From: Methanobacterium sp.
GTDB taxonomy: Archaea > Methanobacteriota > Methanobacteria > Methanobacteriales > Methanobacteriaceae
Length of the DNA stretch: 60,112 nucleotides
Reading direction: 5' to 3'
Assembly (NCBI GenBank): GCA_015661405.1
Contig: JACWMK010000008.1
Coordinates: 1 to 60,112, forward strand
Position numbers and translations under genes: made by a program. Under the pieces are notes generated by a model. That model searched no databases, was not told where the DNA came from, and saw only the letters and a list, made by a program, of their open reading frames with translations. Positions 38,298 to 46,064 of this stretch are shown one piece after another (the stretch's first letter is position 1; every line of letters starts with the position of its first letter).

Positions 38298-39155
38298 TTA
38301 AATATTATTTTTTTTTATTAAGAGTTTCTGAACGTTTTTAAAATGAATTTTAGCTGTTTCACTGAGTAACTCTGATTTAACATTCTCTGGTTTAACATCT
38401 CTGAGATTAACATTATACAAGTCATTTAATTCATCAACCGTCTTTTCGAAGAGATATTTAGCTATTATACTCGCTGTTGCTACGGGAATCTCTGATTCTC
38501 CTCCAGTCATTTGAATAATTTTAAGTCCGGTTTGATCTACACTTTTAAGTCTATAGTCCGTTTTTTTATAATCAAATTTATCTATAATCACCTTAGCTTT
38601 CCTATATTTTATTACTGCAAGTATTTGCTGGATTACTTTGCTATGAGCCCAAGCCATAATATCATTAAGTGATTTACCTTCAATTTTGAATTGATTGTAA
38701 AGATTATTATAAGTCCGTGGTTTAAGTATAATGGATTGCCATTTAAAATCCATTTCAATGATTTTTTTTGCTAATTTAATTATTTGCGGTTTTTTAATGG
38801 TTTTACTATCCTTCACTCCTAATAATCTTAATTCTATAATTTCCTCGGGAGTTAAAGCAGTTGCCACTACAACTAATGGCCCATACCATTCACCTTTACC
38901 AGTTTCATCGGAGCCTAAAATATAATCATAAACCTCATCCCGTTCAAGAATAGTATTTAAAAGTTTTCTAGAAGATTCATTATCAGTGTAAACTATTTTA
39001 CCCGTTTTATATAATATAAGGCTGATTTTACCATTCTTAACTCGTAATGATTCATAATCATTCGTTACTGGACTCTTTTCAATCTTATTTTTATTAATTA
39101 AATTCTTTAATTCAAGGATTTCATGATCATTAATCATTAAAGATATATTGGCCAT
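38298..39155 (-). CDS. rnhC: Ribonuclease HIII-like protein
   Basis: RNase H2-fold enzyme that cuts RNA in RNA/DNA hybrids. The catalytic core shows GSDETGKGEWYGPLVVVA (the DExGxGE/D motif), GVKDSK, VIIDKFD and ATASIIAKYLFE. The ~85-residue N-terminal extension before the core looks like the TBP-like DUF3378 substrate-binding domain that distinguishes RNase HIII from HII. It has 285 residues. It probably forms an operon with polX (29-nt gap), which suggests a joint repair role. RNase HIII is uncommon in archaea. Confidence 0.82.
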   Translation of the reverse strand: MANISLMINDHEILELKNLINKNKIEKSPVTNDYESLRVKNGKISLILYKTGKIVYTDNESSRKLLNTILERDEVYDYILGSDETGKGEWYGPLVVVATALTPEEIIELRLLGVKDSKTIKKPQIIKLAKKIIEMDFKWQSIILKPRTYNNLYNQFKIEGKSLNDIMAWAHSKVIQQILAVIKYRKAKVIIDKFDYKKTDYRLKSVDQTGLKIIQMTGGESEIPVATASIIAKYLFEKTVDELNDLYNVNLRDVKPENVKSELLSETAKIHFKNVQKLLIKKNNI

Positions 39156-39697
39156 AAAAAAAAAGTTTTCCCAAATTTTTTATTAAATTTTTTTTATTTT
39201 TAATTCTAAAATTAAAGTTAGTGAGATATCACGTCTAAGGATTAATAATTCCGTATCTTTTTGACAGTCTATGTATCCTATTATATATTTTAAAATTAAA
39301 TTAAATTTTCTAAAATATTTTAATTTTGAAAACTTTTACTCTGAAAAAAAGACTTCAAATTAAATTAAATATTAATTAACTATAAATCCATTTAATTTCA
39401 GTAATTCTTTTCAATTATAACCCTTAAGAATTTTAATAGTTAATTAAATCGAGATTTAAAATGAAATTAGCTAGTTTAATCATTATTTTCTCTTAAATAG
39501 AAATTTTAATAAATTAATAACGACATAAAATAATATTAGACGTGAAATTTTTTAATGGTTTTTATAAAATTTTTTTAAACTCTCATATTTCTTCCCCTTC
39601 GTATTTAATAAAAAAACTATCACATTTATTTTATCTAAAAAATTTTCAAGCTCCAAAAAATAATGTAATAAAAAGAGATAGAGGAGTTAAATTTAAT
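39156..39697. other. Long intergenic region before the ABC exporter
   Basis: About 540 bp between the divergent rnhC and ABC ATPase genes. A long in-frame extension of the ATPase (from 39542) is open but reads as low-complexity, Phe/Lys-rich sequence without a ribosome binding site, so I treat it as noncoding. The promoters of both genes should be here. No RNA gene is recognised. Confidence 0.35.
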
Positions 39698-40783
39698 ATG
39701 AAATATGCCGTGGAAACTTTTGATTTAACTAAAAATTATGGTGATTTCACCGCTGTTGATAAATTAAAGATGAAAATTAGAAATAAAAGTATTTTCGGAT
39801 TTTTAGGTCCCAACGGCGCTGGAAAAACCACTACAGTGAAAGTACTAACATGTTTAGCCTTACCCACATCGGGAACTGCTACAGTAGCTGGGTATGATAT
39901 TTTAGAAAATCCTAATGAAGTTAGACAAAAAATTGGAATGATCCCTCAAATGGTTAGTCTCTATGGAGATTTAACTGTAAAAGAGAATATACACATGTGT
40001 GCTGACTTCTATGGAGTCCCTGAGGATTTAATTGAAAGTAGAGCTGATGAATTAATGGAAATGATGGATATTAAATACGCTGAAAATAAATATGTAAGTC
40101 AACTTTCAGGTGGAATGAAACAAAAAGCATCAGTTGTAGCTAGTTTAATACATCAACCCGACATATTATTTATGGATGAACCCACAATTGGACTTGACCC
40201 CACCACTAAAAGAATATTATGGAATTTAGTTGAAGAATTACATAGCGAAGGACGTACCATCATATTATGCTCACATGATATGTACGAAGTAGAATTATTA
40301 TGTGATGATGTAGGAATCATCAATAATGGAGTACTCGCTGCTTTTAACACACCACAAGCACTTAAAGATGCTATGATTAATGAACAAAAGAATGTTAAAA
40401 ATTCTAAACGTTCGAATATAGCTAAAATAGTGGAGGAAATACAAAAAGAAGCCACTCCAGAAGAATATGCAGCATATGATAAAATTAAAGACCATGCCGA
40501 AGAAGAAAATAGAGATACCCGGCAATTAAGTGTTATAATAAGTAATTTAAATGATGAATTATTCAATCAACTAAAAAATTTATCAATCACTTATAATATC
40601 ACCAAACAAAGTAGTGGAAGGATAACTTTAGATATACTGGATTCAGATGAATCCGTAACAGAAGTCATATCCACTATTATCATGAATAATGGGATAATAA
40701 CCTCTATTTCTACAAAGGATCCATCATTAGAAGATGTATTCGTGAAAGTCACTGCTAAAAAAAAGGAAGGCGGTGAAATATAA
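39698..40783 (+). CDS. ABC transporter ATP-binding protein (ABC-2 export type)
   Basis: ATPase of an ABC-2 type exporter (DrrA/NatA-like). Walker A is GPNGAGKT (residues 37-44), the signature LSGGMKQK, and Walker B ILFMDEPTIGLD, with the switch His in ILCSHD. The C-terminal ~100 residues form an extra domain common in DrrA-like ATPases. I start it at ATG 39698, where GAGGAG at 39681-39686 gives a good ribosome binding site. It is directly followed by the permease with no gap. The exported substrate is unknown; drugs, lipids or polymers are all possible. Confidence 0.93.
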   Translation: MKYAVETFDLTKNYGDFTAVDKLKMKIRNKSIFGFLGPNGAGKTTTVKVLTCLALPTSGTATVAGYDILENPNEVRQKIGMIPQMVSLYGDLTVKENIHMCADFYGVPEDLIESRADELMEMMDIKYAENKYVSQLSGGMKQKASVVASLIHQPDILFMDEPTIGLDPTTKRILWNLVEELHSEGRTIILCSHDMYEVELLCDDVGIINNGVLAAFNTPQALKDAMINEQKNVKNSKRSNIAKIVEEIQKEATPEEYAAYDKIKDHAEEENRDTRQLSVIISNLNDELFNQLKNLSITYNITKQSSGRITLDILDSDESVTEVISTIIMNNGIITSISTKDPSLEDVFVKVTAKKKEGGEI

Positions 40784-42001
40784 ATGGTGGAAACTAAAAA
40801 ACTTAAATGGATTTTTAAAAAAGATATTATGGTGTTATGGAGGCATAAACCACGTTTAATATCCTACTTACTCTTCCCCATAATTATGATTACATTATTT
40901 GGTTACGGTTTTGGTGGAACAGTAACCGATATTCCCGTAGTAATTGTATCACAAAGTAGTGGACCCGTCACTGATGCTACAATTAATGCAATTAAAAGTG
41001 AGAGTCTCTACGATGTTACCAGTATCATAAATGACCCAAATCAAGGCAGACAGATGGTTCTGAATGGTCAGGATAAAGCAGCGATAGTACTACCCCCGAA
41101 TTATGATGACACGCAAAGTTCCACACCAAAAAATGTAATACTTGATATTGATTCATCTGATGAAATAGTAAGCAGTGCACTAATACCCACTACTCAAGCC
41201 TTATTTAGTCAATTATCAAATCAAATAGGAGTACAACAACTACAAGCTTCAGGTTTAACACCCTCATCCGTTTCATCCTCAACCATTAATGTACTATCCG
41301 GGAATCAGTCAACCATTCTATCAAACCCCACCACATCAGGAATTAACTTCGAAAATATAGTGAATTCCATTAATTTCCAAGTAAATAAATTATATGGAAA
41401 TATTAGTTACATTGATTTCCTTGTGCCGGGTGTTTTAGCTTTAGTTATTCTATTCTCGTGTATGTTTGGTATGGGAGAATCCATAGCTGGTGAACGTGAA
41501 CGTGGAGAATTAGCTAGATTATTCATGACTCCCACTAGCATCGCAACTGTGGTGGGTGGTAAAATCTTAAGTAAATTAGTTCAAGAAACAGGAAGAGCAA
41601 TCCTATTAATTGCAGTTGCCATTGGATTATTTGGAATAGTAATCGCTGGAAGCATGCTACTCACATTACTACTGCTAGTTCTCGTAGCATTGTGTTTTGT
41701 TGGTTTAGGAATGATGATATCTGCACGTGTTTCAACACAAGCTGATTATCAGCAGATAATTCAACCAATTACTTTACCTATGATGTTCTTATCAGGAGTG
41801 TTCTTTCCAGTGGAAACCATGCCCTGGATATTCCAAAAACTCGCATATCTCATACCATTAACGTATGCTAATGATGCATTAAGAGCTGTAATGTTAAAAG
41901 GAGCAGGATTAGGAGCTATATGGTTAGATATAGTAGTGCTTTTAGGATTCACAGTATTATTCTTTGGATTAGGAATTAGAGGATTCAACAGAGACATATA
42001 A
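40784..42001 (+). CDS. ABC-2 type transporter permease
   Basis: Membrane subunit (405 aa) partnered with the preceding ATPase. It has one N-terminal span (YLLFPIIMITLFGYGF), a long extracytoplasmic region (about 50-215, Ser/Thr/Asn-rich), and five to six C-terminal spans with the ABC-2 signature region SIAGERERGELARLFMTPTS. GGTGA inside the upstream gene is its ribosome binding site. It is convergent with the DtxR-type regulator gene. Confidence 0.92.
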   Translation: MVETKKLKWIFKKDIMVLWRHKPRLISYLLFPIIMITLFGYGFGGTVTDIPVVIVSQSSGPVTDATINAIKSESLYDVTSIINDPNQGRQMVLNGQDKAAIVLPPNYDDTQSSTPKNVILDIDSSDEIVSSALIPTTQALFSQLSNQIGVQQLQASGLTPSSVSSSTINVLSGNQSTILSNPTTSGINFENIVNSINFQVNKLYGNISYIDFLVPGVLALVILFSCMFGMGESIAGERERGELARLFMTPTSIATVVGGKILSKLVQETGRAILLIAVAIGLFGIVIAGSMLLTLLLLVLVALCFVGLGMMISARVSTQADYQQIIQPITLPMMFLSGVFFPVETMPWIFQKLAYLIPLTYANDALRAVMLKGAGLGAIWLDIVVLLGFTVLFFGLGIRGFNRDI

Positions 42002-42011
42002 AAAAAAAATT

Positions 42012-42764
42012 TTAAGTAATTAGATCATCTTCAATCTCTACAAATACATTACATGCTATATCTCGCCCGATAGCGAGTTTAGAACCTTTAATTGTAACTT
42101 CAACTGGTCCAGTTAAATGTGAAACTTTTATCACATTTATAATTACCCCTATGGTAATGCCCATTTCCAATAATCTTCTAATAACCTTATAATCGCCTCT
42201 TATGAATGATATTCTGCCTTCCTGATTTTTTTTTAGATCCATTATGGGTATTAAGTTTTCATTCCGTTTACCAACTTCACTCAATTCTCTTTCTTGGTGA
42301 GTCTTACATTCTACACAACTCTTAAATGGGAAGTCACATGCTGGGATAGGGCTTTCACCAGGGCATTTATCTGGATGCTCCAGTACTTGGCACATGGCTC
42401 TTTCTGCTTCATCTGATAATGAGTGTTCCATTTCACAGGCTTGCTCATGTATAACATTATCTTTAAGATTTAAAACATCATGTAAGAATCTTTCCAGTAT
42501 CCTATGCTTCCTAGTTACATTTTTAGCTTCTTTAAGACCAGTTTTAGTTAGTTTAACTCCTTTATATTGGGAGTAATCCACGTAACCGATTTCTTCAAGT
42601 TTTTTAATCATTTGTGTAACGCTTCCCGGAGCTATTTTAAGGTTTTTTGAGATTTTAGTGGTTTTAACTCTCTCCCCATTGTGGCTGAGTTTGTAAATGG
42701 TCTCCAGATACTCTTGGATATTAGGGGTGATTTTTTTATGGGATGGTTTTTCATTACTTAACAT
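42012..42764 (-). CDS. DtxR/MntR-family metal-dependent regulator
   Basis: A 250-residue metal-responsive repressor. A winged helix-turn-helix is at about 17-70 (QEYLETIYKLSHNGERVKTTKISK, then APGSVTQMIKKLEEIGYV). The dimerisation/metal-binding domain has RFLHDVLNLKDNVIHEQACEMEHSLSDEAE with the His/Glu/Cys ligands, followed by a Cys cluster (CPGESPIPACDFPFKSCVECKTH) and a C-terminal FeoA/SH3-like domain. It probably senses Fe2+ or Mn2+. A candidate operator palindrome overlaps its start codon, suggesting autoregulation. No metal transporter gene is adjacent. Confidence 0.92.
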   Translation of the reverse strand: MLSNEKPSHKKITPNIQEYLETIYKLSHNGERVKTTKISKNLKIAPGSVTQMIKKLEEIGYVDYSQYKGVKLTKTGLKEAKNVTRKHRILERFLHDVLNLKDNVIHEQACEMEHSLSDEAERAMCQVLEHPDKCPGESPIPACDFPFKSCVECKTHQERELSEVGKRNENLIPIMDLKKNQEGRISFIRGDYKVIRRLLEMGITIGVIINVIKVSHLTGPVEVTIKGSKLAIGRDIACNVFVEIEDDLIT

Positions 42765-42779
42765 TTAGGATCGCCTAAA
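42764..42779. promoter_or_regulatory. Candidate DtxR-type operator at the regulator's own start
   Basis: TTTAGG-ATCG-CCTAAA is a perfect 6-bp inverted repeat with a 4-bp centre, overlapping the first base of the regulator's ATG. TTAGG/CCTAA half-sites are typical of DtxR/IdeR-type boxes. Binding here would block transcription or translation of the regulator itself. Confidence 0.5.
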
Positions 42780-42914
42780 CTTAACTTTAATTAATAAGCT
42801 ATCTATTCATATTATATAAATATATGGGCAACTTAAACTTAAAAAAGTTGGATCATAATTAATTATAAATCTAAAAAAAAATTTAATTCTTCCAAAAAAA
42901 GTTTAAGATAAGGA

Positions 42915-43052
42915 TTAAAACCCAGCTGGATAATCCTCAACTATAACATATAATCCATTACAACCGGTTATTAAACAATGCTTCCAGATATTAGTATCCA
43001 CTTGAACATGTCCACAAGCATTACACTCTAATTCATAAAGTCTTTTCTTCAC
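42915..43052 (-). CDS. Small Cys-containing (zinc-ribbon-like) protein
   Basis: A 45-residue protein starting at GTG 43052 with GGGTGG 10 nt upstream. Cys10/Cys13 (CNAC) and Cys27/Cys32 region (CLITGC) could bind one zinc ion, and the tail is acidic and aromatic (YVIVEDYPAGF). I do not recognise a family. It has its own promoter with a TATA box and a palindrome. It lies between the metal regulator and the surface glycan genes. Confidence 0.6.
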   Translation of the reverse strand: MKKRLYELECNACGHVQVDTNIWKHCLITGCNGLYVIVEDYPAGF

Positions 43053-43112
43053 CCTAACAAAACCACCCTAAATTATTTCCATACAAAAAATATCACATTA
43101 CGTGACATTAAT

Positions 43113-43147
43113 TACACTTGAAGTGTATGTCTAAACCTATATATAAA
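43113..43147 (-). promoter_or_regulatory. Promoter and palindromic candidate operator of the small Cys protein gene
   Basis: On the minus strand a TATA box TTTATATATAG (43147-43137) is followed about 20 bp later by the perfect palindrome TACACTTGAAGTGTA (43113-43127), which lies at the expected transcription start. A repressor bound there would block initiation. The regulator is unknown. Confidence 0.45.
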
Positions 43148-43155
43148 AATATACA

Positions 43156-44556
43156 CTAACCCCTAACCACCAACAAAATTAATGATAAAATAAATCCCAC
43201 CCCTAAATAATATGACCAATTTTCCTTAAAAATTTTTTTTAAATTAAATATAATCCTATGAAAACTCAAAGGAAATCCATCAACATGTATACTATTCAAC
43301 TCAGAGGGAATACCAGAATAAACTAATCTATTATCATGAACCATTTCTCGTATTAAATCTGATATTCTCTTAGAGGCATTACCATCAATAATATAAGCCT
43401 GATTAAACACAAACTGACGCATTTTATCCTCATTAACAAACTCATGGGGATGATACAATAATTTCTCTAAAGCATTTAAAATCTGATCCTGCTTCTCAAT
43501 AAATAAAACTCCACCATCTTTAAAAAGCTTAGAACCATGATCCATATTAATAATTAATAAAGGTTTATTCAACGCCATCGCTTCCAAAGCAGCTGTACTA
43601 GAAACACTCACCACAACATCACTAATACAAATAATTTCATGTAAAGACTGGAAATTATATATTAATGGTGAAATAGGTAAATCTTTTAATATTTCACGAT
43701 AATCAGCTTCCTTCTCATAAGGCGGGTGAAGTTTAATAACTAACTGAACATCCTTCAAATTAACGCATGCCTTAGCAATCTCAACAATAAAATACTCCCT
43801 ATCCTTCTTACTCCAAAGCCCAGCCTCAACAAACCATTGCGTTAAAACTAGAATCACCTTCTTATCTGACGGTATCTCAAACTTTTCCTTTAAAAAATCC
43901 TTCTTTAACGGATCCTTAAATTGAATTAAATTATCAAATTTAGAGTTACCAGTAACCTCCAACCTTTCAGATGAAACACCTTCACTAATTAACATGTTTT
44001 TAACAGTATCCCCAAACAATGCTATTTTAGATGAATCACCATGCCCATAAACAAAAGAATAATCTCCCCCATATTTATATTCAAACCATAAACGATTAAT
44101 TTTATATTTAAATGAACGATTAGGATTAAAAATAAGTTTCAATACTCTAAAAGGAATAAATATATATTCTAACTTATAAAAAAAAGATTCATTAATAGTT
44201 CTAGAAGCCGCAAGCAAACCATCCTGAACCGTCAAAGAAGGTAAACCTAATTCATTACAAGCTTTAATAAATAATATATCCATAGGATTTTGATCATGAC
44301 CCGTAACTATAATATCCGGATTCTCACTCCTTAAAATTTCATAGACAATCTCCATACTCCAATTATCAATACTCATAAAATCCAATCCATACCTCCTAAA
44401 ACAATATTCCATTTCCGGAAGCATGAAAAATATTTCAGTATTAACAAATTTAATACTATAATCATCAAGATAATCTACAATAAGCCTAAACATTTCAATT
44501 TGAGCTGTACTACTCACAATAATCAGTGCTTTACCATTAAAATCATTAATAGGCAT
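43156..44556 (-). CDS. GT-B-like surface polysaccharide transferase (paralogue 1)
   Basis: A 466-residue protein with the two-Rossmann GT-B layout seen in UDP-GlcNAc 2-epimerases and CDP-glycerol glycerophosphotransferases. Motifs are VTGHDQNPMDILFIKA, LTVQDGLLAA, FGDTVKNMLISEGV, VTGNSKFDNLI, KLHPPYEKEAD and SVSSTAALEAMALNKPLLIINM, the last in the place of the nucleotide-sugar site. The C-terminus adds a membrane anchor (WSYYLGVGFILSLILLVVRG). It is closely paralogous to the protein at 55475-56704, which lacks the anchor. The location in the nonulosonic acid island suggests transfer of that sugar or of another glycan unit. Confidence 0.75.
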   Translation of the reverse strand: MPINDFNGKALIIVSSTAQIEMFRLIVDYLDDYSIKFVNTEIFFMLPEMEYCFRRYGLDFMSIDNWSMEIVYEILRSENPDIIVTGHDQNPMDILFIKACNELGLPSLTVQDGLLAASRTINESFFYKLEYIFIPFRVLKLIFNPNRSFKYKINRLWFEYKYGGDYSFVYGHGDSSKIALFGDTVKNMLISEGVSSERLEVTGNSKFDNLIQFKDPLKKDFLKEKFEIPSDKKVILVLTQWFVEAGLWSKKDREYFIVEIAKACVNLKDVQLVIKLHPPYEKEADYREILKDLPISPLIYNFQSLHEIICISDVVVSVSSTAALEAMALNKPLLIINMDHGSKLFKDGGVLFIEKQDQILNALEKLLYHPHEFVNEDKMRQFVFNQAYIIDGNASKRISDLIREMVHDNRLVYSGIPSELNSIHVDGFPLSFHRIIFNLKKIFKENWSYYLGVGFILSLILLVVRG

Positions 44557-45036
44557 TAGTTATCACAGTTCTAAATAGTTTGTAAATTAAAAAAAAAGTT
44601 TTTTTTTATAATTAATTTCGGGCCATTTTCTCTTACCAAAAAAATATAATTATTTGAACATTTTCCTCAAATTTAAATGTTTTTTTTTAGGATCATTATG
44701 TGATCGAATCATTAAAAAATATCTTTCTGATAGGTTCACTCACAAATTTTTGTAGGTATCAACATTATTAAAATAAATTTATATTATTCAATTTTATAAA
44801 GAGTTACTCCCAAATTATACCAGAATTTCATTATAATTAAAATAAAATCTAAATTATTTTTTTATTTAGTAATGTGATTATTTTAGAAAAGAAAACTAAA
44901 AATAATGGATACATCTGGATAATTGCAAATATTACTAATTAACCAAAAAGTAAATAAAGTATTAAATAATTATAAGAATATATATAATACTAACTTTCAA
45001 ATTTAATATATAATAATTAATACGGAGGTGGAAAAA
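44557..45036. other. Intergenic region containing a flippase gene remnant
   Basis: This 480-bp stretch separates the GT-B-like gene (minus) from the surface protein gene (plus). It holds the flippase fragment listed separately, several T runs, and a TATA-like AATATATATAATAC at about 44977-44990 that could serve the surface protein gene. Confidence 0.4.
44868..44942 (+). pseudogene. Fragment of a second oligosaccharide flippase gene
   Basis: About 60 bp here closely match positions 47112-47171 inside the intact flippase gene (the first 32 bases are identical), with small compensating indels after that. The frame is retained: it reads S-N-V-I-I-L-E-K-K-T-K, then W-I-I-A, against the same residues in the intact gene, and then meets a stop. 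It is the remnant of a duplicated or replaced flippase copy. Confidence 0.75.
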
Positions 45037-45846
45037 TTGCGAAAACAAGTAATCTTAATAATTGCGATACTAGCCTACACATTATCAATAGTAGGTTCAG
45101 CTGCAGCTGACAACCCCGGAACCATCGACAACAGTAGTTCAATAATAACTGATAATTCAACTAATACTGAACCCGGTAACATAACCAATGATTCATCAAC
45201 ATGTAACGGAACAACTGATCCTACAAACGGAGGCACAGGAACAGTTACTACCACCACCGACCCAACCACTGGAGACCTAATAGATCCAACCACTGGTGAC
45301 TTAATAGATCCTACAACTGGAGACCTAATTGACCCTACCACAGGTGACTTAATAGACCCAACCACTGGTGACTTAATAGACCCAACCACTGGAGACCTAA
45401 TAGACCCAACCACAGGAGACCTAATTAATTCTACTTATAGTAACTCAACTGATCCAGTAATTACAGATCCAATTATAAGTAATCCAATATTTGGCAATGG
45501 TAGTACTGGTATTTTACCGGTTTATATGCTTGCCAATGCAGAAGGTGGTAACGGCTTATCCAACTTACAACAGGATACTAATTCAACTGTAATAACTCAT
45601 AATTCAGAAGCATTGCTTGATACATCTAATTCCAGTGTTAATAATCAAAATGATCCTATAATAGTTTCAGATCAAATCAATAATACAGACCCTGCAAGCG
45701 ATAATGTAACAACAAATTTCAGTACTCAAAATAACACTAATAATACAGTTCCCATGCAAAATACAGGCGGTCCATTAATACCATTCGCACTATCAACATT
45801 AATGATGATGGGTGGAGTAGTTGCTGCTAAAATAAGGAAATATTAG
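45037..45846 (+). CDS. Secreted repeat-containing surface protein with C-terminal anchor
   Basis: A 269-residue surface protein. The signal peptide is RKQVILIIAILAYTLSIVGS with an Ala-rich cleavage region. A Thr/Asn-rich region with many N-x-S/T sites follows, then seven tandem copies of the octapeptide DPTTGDLI, another Asn/Ser-rich part, and a C-terminal MQNTGGPLIPF motif, hydrophobic span and basic tail (KIRKY), which resembles a sortase-type signal. I start it at TTG 45037 because GGAGGTG (45024-45030) lies 6 nt before it and contains the alternative GTG. A glycosylated cell-surface adhesin is a reasonable guess. Confidence 0.75.
   Translation: MRKQVILIIAILAYTLSIVGSAAADNPGTIDNSSSIITDNSTNTEPGNITNDSSTCNGTTDPTNGGTGTVTTTTDPTTGDLIDPTTGDLIDPTTGDLIDPTTGDLIDPTTGDLIDPTTGDLIDPTTGDLINSTYSNSTDPVITDPIISNPIFGNGSTGILPVYMLANAEGGNGLSNLQQDTNSTVITHNSEALLDTSNSSVNNQNDPIIVSDQINNTDPASDNVTTNFSTQNNTNNTVPMQNTGGPLIPFALSTLMMMGGVVAAKIRKY
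45259..45426 (+). repeat. Seven tandem 24-bp repeats
   Basis: Each unit encodes DPTTGDLI. The units differ only at synonymous positions (GAC/GAT, CCA/CCT, ACT/ACA, GGA/GGT, CTA/TTA), so selection has kept the peptide while the DNA diverged. Such arrays expand and contract by recombination or slippage, so copy number may vary between strains. Confidence 0.95.
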
Positions 45847-45903
45847 AGTATAAAAAAAATAATAATAATAATAATAATTTTTTTACTCTAAAAATTTTTT
45901 TTT
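45843..45903 (+). terminator. Hairpin and T-run terminator of the surface protein gene
   Basis: TTAGAGT (43-49, overlapping the stop codon) with a following A run pairs with a T run and ACTCTAA (45885-45891), enclosing an (AAT)n loop. A long T tract follows at 45895-45903. This looks like a strong transcription end. Confidence 0.6.
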
Positions 45904-46064
45904 TGGAAATAAATTGATTTAATTCTAATTCTTTTTTTTTTCTAATAAAAATTAAAATTTTTTTTGAATTTATAAAAAAAAATTTTTTTTTCTTTATATA
46001 TTACTTGAGATATAAATAGACTCTTATTATAATTAGATTAAATTATTTTTATGGTGAATATCTT

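Noticed and set aside
39542..39697. N-terminal extension of the ABC ATPase frame
   Set aside because: The extra residues do not resemble ABC ATPases, and a GAGGAG site with proper spacing marks ATG 39698 as the start.
45075..45413. Long minus-strand frame opposite the repeat array
   Set aside because: It is a mirror of the 24-bp repeats in the real plus-strand gene. It has no ribosome binding site, and its Val/Pro/Ser-repeat peptide is what the complement of DPTTGDLI codons yields.
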